Part shown: piece after piece, positions 34,883 to 42,469 of the stretch
How positions within the stretch are numbered: position 1 is the stretch's first letter
Layout of the letters: each line of letters starts with the position of its first letter
DNA from: Actinomycetes bacterium
GTDB taxonomy: Bacteria > Actinomycetota > Actinomycetes > Propionibacteriales > Nocardioidaceae
Direction: 5' to 3'
DNA: 64,000 nucleotides
NCBI GenBank assembly: GCA_023396115.1
Contig: JAEWXC010000062.1
Span: 1 to 64,000, forward strand
Translations under genes and position numbers: made by a program
Notes under the pieces: model-generated
The model's database searches: none
What the model was told of the DNA's origin: nothing
The model's input: only the letters and a program-made list of their open reading frames with translations

Positions 34883-35146
34883 TCAGGCGTAGACCGCCTG
34901 GTAGGTGAGCCCCTCGGGGTCCCGGGCCAGCGGCACCAGGAACACCACGTCCTCCTCCGAGCCCGCGCGCACCGGGTAGGTGCCCTGGGCCAGGGCGGGC
35001 TCGGCAGGGCCGCGCCAGACCAGTGAGCCTCCGGGGTGCGGTTCCGGGCGCGGCTCCGCCTCGACCAGCTGGAGCGTCACCTCCCCGAGCGAGGTGGTCA
35101 CGACCAGCTCGTCGTGCCGGGCGAGGTCGTCGAAAGTCAGGGCCAC
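34883..35146 (-). CDS. DUF6916-like small protein
   Basis: The 87-residue protein starts TFDDLARHDELVVT and has SLVWRGPAEPALAQGTYPV followed by VVFLVPLARDPEGLTYQAVYA. I recognise this as the DUF6916 pattern (F-R-G-P...L-P-Q-x-x-Y, then F-L-V-P and Y-E-A-V-F at the end). Members I remember sit near tail-collar genes. It is on the opposite strand, with its stop 4 bp from the end of the cassette. A TAGCGT box ends 6 nt before its GTG start, so it is probably leaderless. Function is unknown. Confidence 0.68.
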   Translation of the reverse strand: MALTFDDLARHDELVVTTSLGEVTLQLVEAEPRPEPHPGGSLVWRGPAEPALAQGTYPVRAGSEEDVVFLVPLARDPEGLTYQAVYA

Positions 35147-35175
35147 AGGGGCACGCTAGTGGGTTACCGTGCCGC

Positions 35176-36477
35176 ATGGTTCCCGACCCCTCCGGCACCG
35201 CCCACCCGCAGACCGACGCCGGCCTCGACACCGGCCTCGAAGCCGTCCGTGACACTGGCCTCGGCGCCGCTGCCCTGGACGCCGCCGACCCGCTGGCCGG
35301 CTTCCGCGACCACTTCGTGGGTGCCGCCGACGACCTGGTCTACTTCGACGGCAACTCGCTCGGCCGGCCGCTGGCGGTCACCGCGGAGCGGATGACCGAG
35401 TTCGTCACCGGGGAGTGGGGCGGTCGGCTGATCCGCGGCTGGGACGAACACTGGTTGCAGCGGCCGCTGGCGCTGGGCGACCGGATCGGGGCCGGCGTCG
35501 TCGGTGCCGCCGCCGACCAGGTGGCGCTGGGCGACTCCACCACCGTGTGGCTCTACAAGCTGCTGCGCGCTGCGGTCGACGGTCGGCGCGCCCAGGACCC
35601 GGCCCGCACCGAGATCGTGCTGGACACCGACAACTTCCCCACCGACCGGTACGTCGCCGAGGGGATCGCCGCCGAGCGCGGTCTCACGCTGCGCTGGATC
35701 GAGGCCGACCCGGCCACCGGCGTCACCCCCGACCAGGTGGCGCAGGTGGTGGGGGAGCGGACCGCGGTGGTGCTGCTCAGCCACGTCGCCTACCGATCCG
35801 CCTGGGTGCTCGATGCCGCCGCGGTGACCCGGATCGCCCACGACGCGGGGGCACTGGTGCTGCTCGACCTGTGCCACTCCGCCGGTGCTGTGGAGGTGGA
35901 GCTGGACGCGTGGGGTGTGGACCTGGCCGTCGGGTGCTCCTACAAGTACCTCAACGGTGGCCCCGGTGCCCCCGCGTTCGGGTACGTCGCCCGGCGCCAC
36001 CAGGAGACGCTGCGCCAGCCGATCCAGGGGTGGATGGGGCACGCCGATCCGTTCCTGATGGGGCCGGGGTTCGCCCCGGGCGCCGGGATCCGTGGCTTCG
36101 TCTCCGGGACCATGCCGGTGATGGGGATGCTCGCCCTGCCCGACATGCTGGACCTGGTCGAGGCCGCCGGGATGCCCGCGATCCGCGCCAAGTCGGTTGC
36201 GCTGACCAGCTTCACGATCGACTGGGCCGAGCAGCACCTGGCCGACCTGGGCGTCCGGGTCGCCAGCCCCCGCGACCCCGCCCGCCGTGGCGGTCACGTG
36301 ACCCTCACCCACCCGGCGATGCGGGAGGTCGTGGCGACGCTGTGGCAGCGCGACGTGATCCCCGACTACCGCGACCCGGGCGGGCTGCGGATCGGGCTCT
36401 CGCCGCTGTCCACCTCGTTCACCGAGGTGGAGACCGGGATGCAGGCGGTGCGCGAGGTGCTGGAGGGGCTGGCATGA
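35176..36477 (+). CDS. kynU: Kynureninase
   Basis: This PLP enzyme cleaves kynurenine to anthranilate and alanine in tryptophan degradation. The 433-residue protein has the fold-type I pattern: YFDGNSLGRPL near residue 58, LGDSTTVWLYKLLRAA, LDTDNFPTDRYV, LLDLCHSAGAVEVEL, and the PLP lysine in CSYKYLNGGPGAPAF. The end has LRIGLSPLSTSFTEVE. No kynurenine formamidase or tryptophan dioxygenase gene is in this window. TACCGT ends 5 nt before the ATG, with no ribosome site. It overlaps the next gene by four bases. Confidence 0.93.
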   Translation: MVPDPSGTAHPQTDAGLDTGLEAVRDTGLGAAALDAADPLAGFRDHFVGAADDLVYFDGNSLGRPLAVTAERMTEFVTGEWGGRLIRGWDEHWLQRPLALGDRIGAGVVGAAADQVALGDSTTVWLYKLLRAAVDGRRAQDPARTEIVLDTDNFPTDRYVAEGIAAERGLTLRWIEADPATGVTPDQVAQVVGERTAVVLLSHVAYRSAWVLDAAAVTRIAHDAGALVLLDLCHSAGAVEVELDAWGVDLAVGCSYKYLNGGPGAPAFGYVARRHQETLRQPIQGWMGHADPFLMGPGFAPGAGIRGFVSGTMPVMGMLALPDMLDLVEAAGMPAIRAKSVALTSFTIDWAEQHLADLGVRVASPRDPARRGGHVTLTHPAMREVVATLWQRDVIPDYRDPGGLRIGLSPLSTSFTEVETGMQAVREVLEGLA

Positions 36478-37541
36478 ACGACACCGTCCGCGTCCCCCGC
36501 GTCGACGGCGCCCCCTCACCGGCCCTGCGCTTCCCCGCCCCGCTGCGGCCCGGGGACCGGATCGGGGTCACCTCGCCGTCCAGCGGCGCCAGCGGTGCCG
36601 CGGCCGAGCGGGTCGCGTTCGCGGTGCGGTGGCTGGAGGAACGGGGCCACCCGGTCACCGTCGGCCAGTGCATGGACGGCAGCGGCCACGTGTCGGCACC
36701 CAAGGCGGAGCGGGCCGCCGAGCTGACCGCGATGCTCATCGACCCCACGATCCGCGCCGTGGTGCCGCCGTGGGGCGGGGAGACCGCGATCGACCTGCTC
36801 GACCAGCTGGACTTCGACGCGATCGCGGCTGCCGAGCCGACCTGGCTGGTCGGCTACTCCGACCTGTCCACCATCCTGCTGCCGCTGACCCTGCGCACCG
36901 GGTGGGCCACCCTGCACGGCGACAACCTCGCCGACACCCCCTACGAGGTGCCCGACGGGTTGGTGCACTGGCTGGACCTGGCCGCGGCCACCGGGGAGGT
37001 GACCCAGCGCGACTCCGGCCGGATCGACACCTGGGTGCGGTTCGAGGAGGGACCCGAGGCGCCCCGGGCCACCGAGTGGCGCCGGGTCGGCTCCGGTGCT
37101 TGGAGCCTGCACGGAGCCGAGCGGCTCGACGTCACCGGCCGCCTGGTCGGCGGGTGCCTGGACACCGTGGCGCACCTGGTCGGCACCCCGTTCGGTGACG
37201 TGGCCGGCTTCGGTCGGGCCCGTGCCGCGGACGGGCTGGTCGTCTACCTGGAGGTCTGCGACGCCAACCCGTTCGACGTGGCCCGGATGCTGCACGGGAT
37301 GCGGTACGCCGGCTGGTTCACCCACGCCCGTGCCCTGCTGATGGGGCGCACCAGCGCCGAGGACGCCGAGAGCCTCACCCAGCACGGGGCGGTGCTCGAC
37401 GCGGTCGGGATGCTGGACCTGCCGGTGGTGTTCGACCTCGAGATCGGCCACGTGCCGCCGCACCTGCCGCTGGTCAACGGGGCGCTGGCGCGGGTCGTGG
37501 TCGACGGGGACCGGCGGGAGATCCACCAGCGGCTGGCCTGA
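36474..37541 (+). CDS. S66-family peptidase (LD-carboxypeptidase/MccF-like)
   Basis: The 355-residue protein belongs to serine peptidase family S66. It shows RPGDRIGVTSPSSG, VVPPWGGETAIDLL, the nucleophile in LVGYSDLSTI, VYLEVCDANP with the Glu, and DLEIGHVPPHLPL with the His. The serine lies in GYSD, as in MccF-like members, and the length is near 350, longer than LdcA. Roles known for the family are trimming murein tetrapeptides or hydrolysing microcin-type peptide conjugates; the sequence does not choose between them. It is coupled to kynU by a 4-bp overlap, an odd pairing metabolically. Confidence 0.87.
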   Translation: MNDTVRVPRVDGAPSPALRFPAPLRPGDRIGVTSPSSGASGAAAERVAFAVRWLEERGHPVTVGQCMDGSGHVSAPKAERAAELTAMLIDPTIRAVVPPWGGETAIDLLDQLDFDAIAAAEPTWLVGYSDLSTILLPLTLRTGWATLHGDNLADTPYEVPDGLVHWLDLAAATGEVTQRDSGRIDTWVRFEEGPEAPRATEWRRVGSGAWSLHGAERLDVTGRLVGGCLDTVAHLVGTPFGDVAGFGRARAADGLVVYLEVCDANPFDVARMLHGMRYAGWFTHARALLMGRTSAEDAESLTQHGAVLDAVGMLDLPVVFDLEIGHVPPHLPLVNGALARVVVDGDRREIHQRLA

Positions 37542-37613
37542 ACCCGCCCGTCGACGGCACCGGTCCATCGGGGATGCTGTGCCTGACCCGTCGAGCATCC
37601 TGAGGAGAATCTC

Positions 37614-38321
37614 GTGAACGCGCGCACGAACGACCACGGCCAGCCGATCGGCCCCGCGGTCGAGCACACGCCCCCGCCGCTGCCCGCGGACGTGGTGCTC
37701 ACCGGCGTCGGCGTGCGGCTCGAACCGGTGGCCCGGCACCACACCGCGGCCCTGCACCACGCGTTGTGCTCCGAGCGGGACGACAACCTGTGGACCTACC
37801 GCTCCGACGAGCGTCCCCGGACCGTCGCGGAGCTCGCGGCCCGGATCGACGAGTGGGCCGCGGCCGAGACGGTCACCTTCGCGATCGTCCCGGTCGAGAC
37901 CGGCCAGGCCGCCGGGCTGGCCACCCTGATGCGTGCCGACGCCGCCCACGGCAGCGTGGAGGTCGGTGCGATCGTCTTCGGCCGCCAGCTGCAGCGCTCC
38001 CGGGCCGCCACCGAGGCGATGGCGCTGCTGATGCGCCACGTCTTCGAGGACCTGGGCTACCGCCGCTACGAGTGGAAGTGCGACTCCCTCAACGCCCCCT
38101 CGCGCCGGGCGGCGATCCGGCTCGGCTTCATCTGGGAGGGGCGGTTCCGGCAGGCGGTGGTCTACAAGGGCCGCAGCCGCGACACCGACTGGTTCTCGAT
38201 CACCGACGGCGAGTGGCCCCGGGTCCGCCGGGCCCTGGAGGAGTGGCTCGACGACCGCAACTTCGACGACGCCGGCCGGCAGCGGGTCCGCCTGGCCGCG
38301 CGCCCCGCGGCCGCGGACTGA
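37614..38321 (+). CDS. RimJ/RimL-type GNAT acetyltransferase
   Basis: The 235-residue protein has the RimL-like layout: GVRLEPVARHHTAALHHAL, then VTFAIVPVETGQAAGLATLMRADAAHGSVEVGAIVFGRQLQRSRAATEAMALLMRHVFEDLGYRRYEWKCDS in pieces, and SRRAAIRLGFIWEGRFRQAVVYKGRSRDTDWFSI at the end. Homologues acetylate protein N-termini or small molecules. It starts at GTG 37614 after a TGAGGAG site and stands alone. Confidence 0.87.
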   Translation: MNARTNDHGQPIGPAVEHTPPPLPADVVLTGVGVRLEPVARHHTAALHHALCSERDDNLWTYRSDERPRTVAELAARIDEWAAAETVTFAIVPVETGQAAGLATLMRADAAHGSVEVGAIVFGRQLQRSRAATEAMALLMRHVFEDLGYRRYEWKCDSLNAPSRRAAIRLGFIWEGRFRQAVVYKGRSRDTDWFSITDGEWPRVRRALEEWLDDRNFDDAGRQRVRLAARPAAAD

Positions 38322-38381
38322 GCACCCGGGACGGGATGTCGGAGGGGGCTCGGACGGCACGGACGTGGTCCGGCTCACCCG

Positions 38382-38428
38382 CCACATCTTGGGATTGCCG
38401 TCCCACATGTCGGGACGACCGGCATACT
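38382..38428 (+). promoter_or_regulatory. ilvB promoter region with 21-bp-spaced direct repeats
   Basis: CCACATCTTGGGA at 38382 and CCACATGTCGGGA at 38403 are near-identical 13-mers set 21 bp, two helical turns, apart. The second is also an imperfect palindrome (TCCC...GGGA). A -10-like CATACT/TACTGT follows at 38423-38430 with no good -35, so the repeats may bind an activator. Confidence 0.5.
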
Positions 38429-38466
38429 GTGTTGAGCCCGGCAGGTGCCGGGGGCATCCTTGGGGC

Positions 38467-38502
38467 ATGCAGTTCCGACTTCTCGTACGTCCCGACGCGT
38501 GA
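38467..38502 (+). CDS. Branched-chain leader peptide before ilvB
   Basis: An 11-codon frame reads MQFRLLVRPDA, with consecutive Leu-Leu-Val codons CTT, CTC, GTA; CTT and GTA are rare in this genome. It is followed at once by a hairpin at 38504-38521 (CGCGCTC, loop, GAGCGCG) and then by a U-tract terminator. Ribosome stalling at the Leu/Val codons when charged tRNA is short should let RNA polymerase read into ilvB. Attenuation of ilvBNC is known in Corynebacterium. Confidence 0.82.
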   Translation: MQFRLLVRPDA

Positions 38503-38534
38503 TCGCGCTCCGCTGAGCGCGCTGAACGCGTCGT

Positions 38535-38568
38535 CCCCTCGTTGCCACGACCGGCCGAGGGGTTTTTT
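38535..38568 (+). terminator. ilvB attenuator (rho-independent terminator)
   Basis: CCCCTCG at 38535-38541 pairs with CGAGGGG at 38556-38562. An inner GCC/GGC pairing adds to the stem, and six T residues follow at 38563-38568. It is the only clear U-tract hairpin in the window and lies between the leader peptide and ilvB. The rest of 38322-38648 holds nothing else I can identify. Confidence 0.87.
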
Positions 38569-38648
38569 GTTGGGCGGACGAGGAACGGATCACCGATGGA
38601 CACCGAGTGGGACACCACGTGGGACACCGAACTGGAGAACGGTCGCTG

Positions 38649-40403
38649 ATGAGTGAGCAGATGACGGGCGCGCAGAGCCTGGTCAAGTCGCTGGAGTCGG
38701 CCGGGGTGACCGACATCTTCGGCATCCCCGGCGGAGCGATCCTCCCCGCGTACGACCCGCTGATGGACTCCACCCGGATCCGGCACATCCTGGTCCGCCA
38801 CGAGCAGGGCGCCGGCCACGCCGCGCAGGGCTACGCCGCGGCCACCGGCAAGGTCGGGGTCTGCATGGCCACCTCCGGTCCGGGCGCGACCAACTTGGTC
38901 ACCCCGATCGCAGACGCCCACATGGACAGCGTCCCGATGGTCGCCGTCACCGGGCAGGTGGGGGAGTCGATGATCGGCACCGACGCCTTCCAGGAGGCCG
39001 ACATCCGCGGCATCACCATGCCGATCACCAAGCACAACTTCTTGGTCACCGACCCGCGCGACATCCCGCGCCGGGTGGCCGAGGCCTTCCACATCGCCTC
39101 GACGGGCCGCCCCGGACCGGTCCTGGTCGACGTCACCAAGTCGGCCCTGCAGGCGATGACCAGCTTCGACTGGCCCACCGAGCTGCACCTGCCCGGCTAC
39201 CGCCCGGTGACCCGCCCGCACTCCAAGCAGGTCCGTGAGGCCGCCCGGCTGATCCTCGAGTCCAAGCGACCGGTGCTCTACGTCGGTGGCGGCACCATCC
39301 GCGCCCGGGCGCACCGCGAGCTCGCCGAGCTGGCCACGCTGACCGGCATCCCGGTGGTCACCACCCTGATGGCCCGCGGCGCGTTCCCCGACAGCCACCC
39401 CCAGCACCTGGGCATGCCCGGCATGCACGGCAGCGTCTCGGCGGTGGCCGGCCTGCAGCGCAGCGACCTGATCATCAGCCTGGGTGCCCGCTTCGACGAC
39501 CGGGTCACCGGCAACCTGGACTCCTTCGCCCCCAAGGCGAAGGTCATCCACGCCGACATCGACCCCGCCGAGATCGGCAAGAACCGCTTCGCCGACGTGC
39601 CGATCGTGGGCGACGTCCGCGAGGTGCTGATCGACCTGATCGCCCTGCTCAAGTCCGAGCAGGCCGCCGGGCGCGAGGGTGACTACGAGGCGTGGATCGC
39701 CTTCTGCGCCGGCGTGAAGCAGCGCTACCCGCTGGGCTACGACACGCCTGCCGACGGGTCCCTGGCCCCGCAGTACGTGCTCGAGCGGCTCTCGGCGATC
39801 TCGGGTCCGGAGTCGATCTACGCCGCGGGCGTGGGTCAGCACCAGATGTGGGCGGCCCAGTTCATCGGCTACGAGAACCCCAACACCTGGATCAACTCCG
39901 GTGGCCTGGGCACGATGGGGTACGCGGTCCCGGCCGCGATGGGCGCCAAGGTCGGCATGCCCGGCTCGACGGTCTGGGCGGTGGACGGCGACGGCTGCTT
40001 CCAGATGACCAACCAGGAGCTGGCCACCTGCGCGATCAACGACATCCCGATCAAGGTCGCGATCATCAACAACGAGTCGCTCGGCATGGTGCGGCAGTGG
40101 CAGACGCTCTTCTACAACGAGCGCTACAGCAACACCGACCTGCACACTGGACCTGACAGGCGGATCCCCGACTTCGTGAAGCTGGCCGACGCCTACGGCT
40201 GCGTGGGCCTGGCCTGCGAGCGTCCCGAGGACGTCGACGCCACCATCGAGAAGGCGATGGCGATCGACGACCAGCCCGTGGTCGTGGACTTCCGCGTGCA
40301 CCGCGACGCGATGGTCTGGCCGATGGTGGCCGCCGGCACCAGCAACGACGACATCAAGTACGCCCGGGACCTGGCTCCCAAGTTCGACGAGGACGACCTG
40401 TGA
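38649..40403 (+). CDS. ilvB: Acetohydroxyacid synthase large subunit
   Basis: This catalytic subunit of AHAS condenses two pyruvates, or pyruvate with 2-ketobutyrate, in the first common step of branched-chain synthesis. The 584-residue protein has three TPP-enzyme domains. The N-terminal part has FGIPGGAILPAYDPLM with the catalytic Glu in RHEQGAGHAAQGYA. The central FAD region has GMHGSVSA. The C-terminal TPP-binding motif is VDGDGCFQMTNQELATCAINDIPIKVAIINN. The ATG at 38649 is preferred over an in-frame GTG at 38607, because homology begins with TGAQSLVKSLE. Confidence 0.97.
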   Translation: MSEQMTGAQSLVKSLESAGVTDIFGIPGGAILPAYDPLMDSTRIRHILVRHEQGAGHAAQGYAAATGKVGVCMATSGPGATNLVTPIADAHMDSVPMVAVTGQVGESMIGTDAFQEADIRGITMPITKHNFLVTDPRDIPRRVAEAFHIASTGRPGPVLVDVTKSALQAMTSFDWPTELHLPGYRPVTRPHSKQVREAARLILESKRPVLYVGGGTIRARAHRELAELATLTGIPVVTTLMARGAFPDSHPQHLGMPGMHGSVSAVAGLQRSDLIISLGARFDDRVTGNLDSFAPKAKVIHADIDPAEIGKNRFADVPIVGDVREVLIDLIALLKSEQAAGREGDYEAWIAFCAGVKQRYPLGYDTPADGSLAPQYVLERLSAISGPESIYAAGVGQHQMWAAQFIGYENPNTWINSGGLGTMGYAVPAAMGAKVGMPGSTVWAVDGDGCFQMTNQELATCAINDIPIKVAIINNESLGMVRQWQTLFYNERYSNTDLHTGPDRRIPDFVKLADAYGCVGLACERPEDVDATIEKAMAIDDQPVVVDFRVHRDAMVWPMVAAGTSNDDIKYARDLAPKFDEDDL

Positions 40404-40440
40404 CCCGCCCAGAGGCGCCCAGCCGAGAGGACCTCCACCG

Positions 40441-40992
40441 ATGACCGACGTCACGACCGACCTGCACACCCTCTCGGTCCTGGTCGAGAACAAGCCCGGC
40501 GTGCTGACCCGCGTCGCCGCGCTGTTCTCGCGCCGCGGCTACAACATCGAGTCCCTGGCCGTGGGCCCGACCGAGCACCCGGAGATCTCCCGGATGACGA
40601 TCGTGGTCAACGTGGCCGGCTCGCCCCTGGAGCAGGTGACCAAGCAGCTCAACAAGCTGGTCGAGGTCATCAAGATCGTCGAGCTCGACGGCAAGGCCTC
40701 GGTCAACCGGGAGCTGCTGCTGGTCAAGGTCCGCGCCGACTCCGTGACCCGGGGCGAGGTGCTCGACGCCGTGCAGCTGTTCAAGGCCAAGGTGGTCGAC
40801 GTGGCCCCCGACGCCGTGACCATCCAGGTGGTCGGCAACGTCGACAAGCTCGCCGACTTCCTGCGGGTGGTCGAGCCGTTCGGCATCCGCGAGCTGGTCC
40901 AGTCGGGCATGGTCGCGATCGGCCGTGGTTCGCGCTCGATCAGCGAGCGCAGCGCCCGCCCGGTCCCGATCCCGGCACCCCGGGCCGTCTGA
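40441..40992 (+). CDS. ilvN: Acetohydroxyacid synthase regulatory subunit
   Basis: The 183-residue protein is the small subunit that confers valine feedback inhibition and raises activity of IlvB. An N-terminal ACT domain begins LHTLSVLVENKPGVLTRVAALFSRRGYNIESLAVGPTEHPEISRM. A second ACT-like half follows, with RELLLVKVRADSVTRGEVLDAVQLFKAKVVDVAPDAVTIQVVG. It lies 37 bp after ilvB with an AGAGGACC site before the ATG. The C-terminal tail (RPVPIPAPRAV) is an extra Pro-rich stretch. Confidence 0.97.
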   Translation: MTDVTTDLHTLSVLVENKPGVLTRVAALFSRRGYNIESLAVGPTEHPEISRMTIVVNVAGSPLEQVTKQLNKLVEVIKIVELDGKASVNRELLLVKVRADSVTRGEVLDAVQLFKAKVVDVAPDAVTIQVVGNVDKLADFLRVVEPFGIRELVQSGMVAIGRGSRSISERSARPVPIPAPRAV

Positions 40993-41091
40993 GCAGTCCC
41001 ACCCCGCGCCCCGCCGCCGCCCGGCAGCCCGGCGCCCCCGTACCATCCGAGAGTCCCCACCCGGACACGCCAACGAAGAAGGAGAGCCCCA

Positions 41092-42117
41092 GTGGCTGAG
41101 ATGTACTACGACGACGACGCCGACCTGACCCTGATCCAGGGCAAGAACGTCGCCGTCATCGGCTACGGCAGCCAGGGCCACGCGCACGCCCTCAACCTGC
41201 GCGACAGCGGCGTCGACGTCCGCATCGGTCTGCCCGAGGGCTCCAAGTCCCGCGCCAAGGCCGAGGACGAGGGCTTCCGCGTGCTCACCCCGGCCGAGGC
41301 CGTGGAGGAGGCCGACGTGGTCGTCGTCCTCGTGCCCGACCAGCACCAGCGCAAGCTGTACGCCGAGGCGATCGCCCCCAACCTGGCGCAGGGCGACACC
41401 CTGCTCTTCGCCCACGGCTTCAACATCCGCTTTGGCTACATCACCGCGCCGGAGGGCGTCGACGTGATCATGGTGGCGCCCAAGGCGCCGGGTCACACCG
41501 TGCGCCGCGAGTACGTCGCGGGCCGCGGCATCCCGGACATCATCGCCGTGGAGCGTGACGAGTCGGGCACCGCCTGGGACCTGGCCAAGTCGTACGCCAA
41601 GGCCATCGGCGGCACCCGCGCCGGCGCGATCAAGACCACCTTCACCGAGGAGACCGAGACCGACCTGTTCGGTGAGCAGGCGGTCCTCTGCGGTGGCGTC
41701 TCGCAGCTGGTCCAGTACGGCTTCGAGACCCTGACCGAGGCCGGCTACCAGCCCGAGATCGCCTACTTCGAGGTGCTGCACGAGCTCAAGCTGATCGTCG
41801 ACCTCATGTGGGAGGGCGGCATCGCCAAGCAGCGCTGGAGCGTCTCGGACACCGCCGAGTACGGCGACTACGTCTCCGGCCCCCGCGTCATCGACCCGAG
41901 CGTCAAGGAGAACATGAAGGCCGTTCTGGCCGACATCGTCTCCGGCGCGTTCGCCGAGCGCTTCATCGCCGACCAGGACGCCGGTGCCCCGGAGTTCCAG
42001 GAGCTGCGCGCGAAGGGTGCCGCGCACCCGATCGAGGCCACCGGCAAGACCCTGCGCAGCCACTTCTCGTGGAAGCAGCAGGATGCCGACTACACCGACG
42101 GCTCTGCGGCAAGGTGA
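41092..42117 (+). CDS. ilvC: Ketol-acid reductoisomerase
   Basis: This enzyme performs Mg-dependent alkyl migration and NADPH reduction of acetolactate or acetohydroxybutyrate. The 341-residue length is that of class I (short) KARI. The Rossmann motif is IGYGSQGHAHALNLRDSGVDVRIGLPEGSKSRAKA, in which the Arg/Ser positions favour NADPH. Metal ligands lie in DLFGEQAVLCGG and in the C-terminal knotted domain (YFEVLHELKLIVDLMWEGG). A strong AAGAAGGAGAG site precedes the GTG at 41092. A 99-bp gap from ilvN shows no hairpin, so the three genes are probably one unit. Confidence 0.97.
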   Translation: MAEMYYDDDADLTLIQGKNVAVIGYGSQGHAHALNLRDSGVDVRIGLPEGSKSRAKAEDEGFRVLTPAEAVEEADVVVVLVPDQHQRKLYAEAIAPNLAQGDTLLFAHGFNIRFGYITAPEGVDVIMVAPKAPGHTVRREYVAGRGIPDIIAVERDESGTAWDLAKSYAKAIGGTRAGAIKTTFTEETETDLFGEQAVLCGGVSQLVQYGFETLTEAGYQPEIAYFEVLHELKLIVDLMWEGGIAKQRWSVSDTAEYGDYVSGPRVIDPSVKENMKAVLADIVSGAFAERFIADQDAGAPEFQELRAKGAAHPIEATGKTLRSHFSWKQQDADYTDGSAAR

Positions 42118-42241
42118 CACCAGTTTGACGGAGCGTCTCCGGCGTTCTCGGCACTTCGTCGATCGCTTCGCTCCCAGATCGACTTCGTGCCTCCGCCTGG
42201 GAGCCGCACACGTCATCTGGCGTCACCCGGTGTGAACATGG

Positions 42242-42273
42242 CGAACGGCCGGCCCTGCGGGGCCGGCCGTTCG
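42242..42273 (+). terminator. Hairpin terminator of ilvBNC
   Basis: A perfect 14-bp stem, CGAACGGCCGGCCC and its complement, with a TGCG loop lies 125 bp after ilvC. The preceding stretch 42118-42241 has no gene that I can see. Confidence 0.88.
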
Positions 42274-42281
42274 GCGTTCCC

Positions 42282-42375
42282 GGTGGTCGAGCTTGCCGAG
42301 ACCCCCCACGCCCCGGTGGGCGAGCTTGCCGAGACCCCCCACGCCCCGGTGGTCGAGCTTGCCGAGCCCCCCCCC
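42282..42375 (+). repeat. 33-bp tandem repeat carrying the interspersed element
   Basis: Three copies begin at 42282, 42315 and 42348. The conserved first part is GGTGGTCGAGCTTGCCGAG, followed by a run of C and CACGCCCC; the third copy ends in a homopolymeric C run. The first part is the complement of the element at 8503-8575 and is shared with 55355-55411. Confidence 0.87.
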
Positions 42376-42428
42376 CGCCCGAAGATGGGACCCGACCCCC
42401 ATGGCGCACACCGGTCCCACTGGTCGGG

Positions 42429-42447
42429 GTAGGTGAGGCTGCCCTAA
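42429..42447 (+). promoter_or_regulatory. Iron box (DtxR/IdeR-type operator) of efeUOB
   Basis: GTAGGTGAGGCTGCCCTAA matches the 19-bp actinobacterial iron-box consensus at 15 positions. It overlaps the -35 region of a promoter whose -10 is TATCGT at 42458-42463, 6 nt before the GTG of efeU. Ferrous-iron-loaded repressor should shut off the operon. Confidence 0.85.
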
Positions 42448-42469
42448 GCCAGCGGAGTATCGTGGGAGC

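Noticed and set aside
36516..40493. Minus-strand open frame of 1325 codons opposite the S66, GNAT, ilvB region
   Set aside because: It is a product of high GC content. The opposite strand encodes well-conserved enzymes throughout, and the translation is low-complexity Gly/Arg/Val sequence with no domain.
42282..42375. CRISPR-like array
   Set aside because: The units are contiguous 33-bp tandem copies with no unique spacers, and no cas genes are present.
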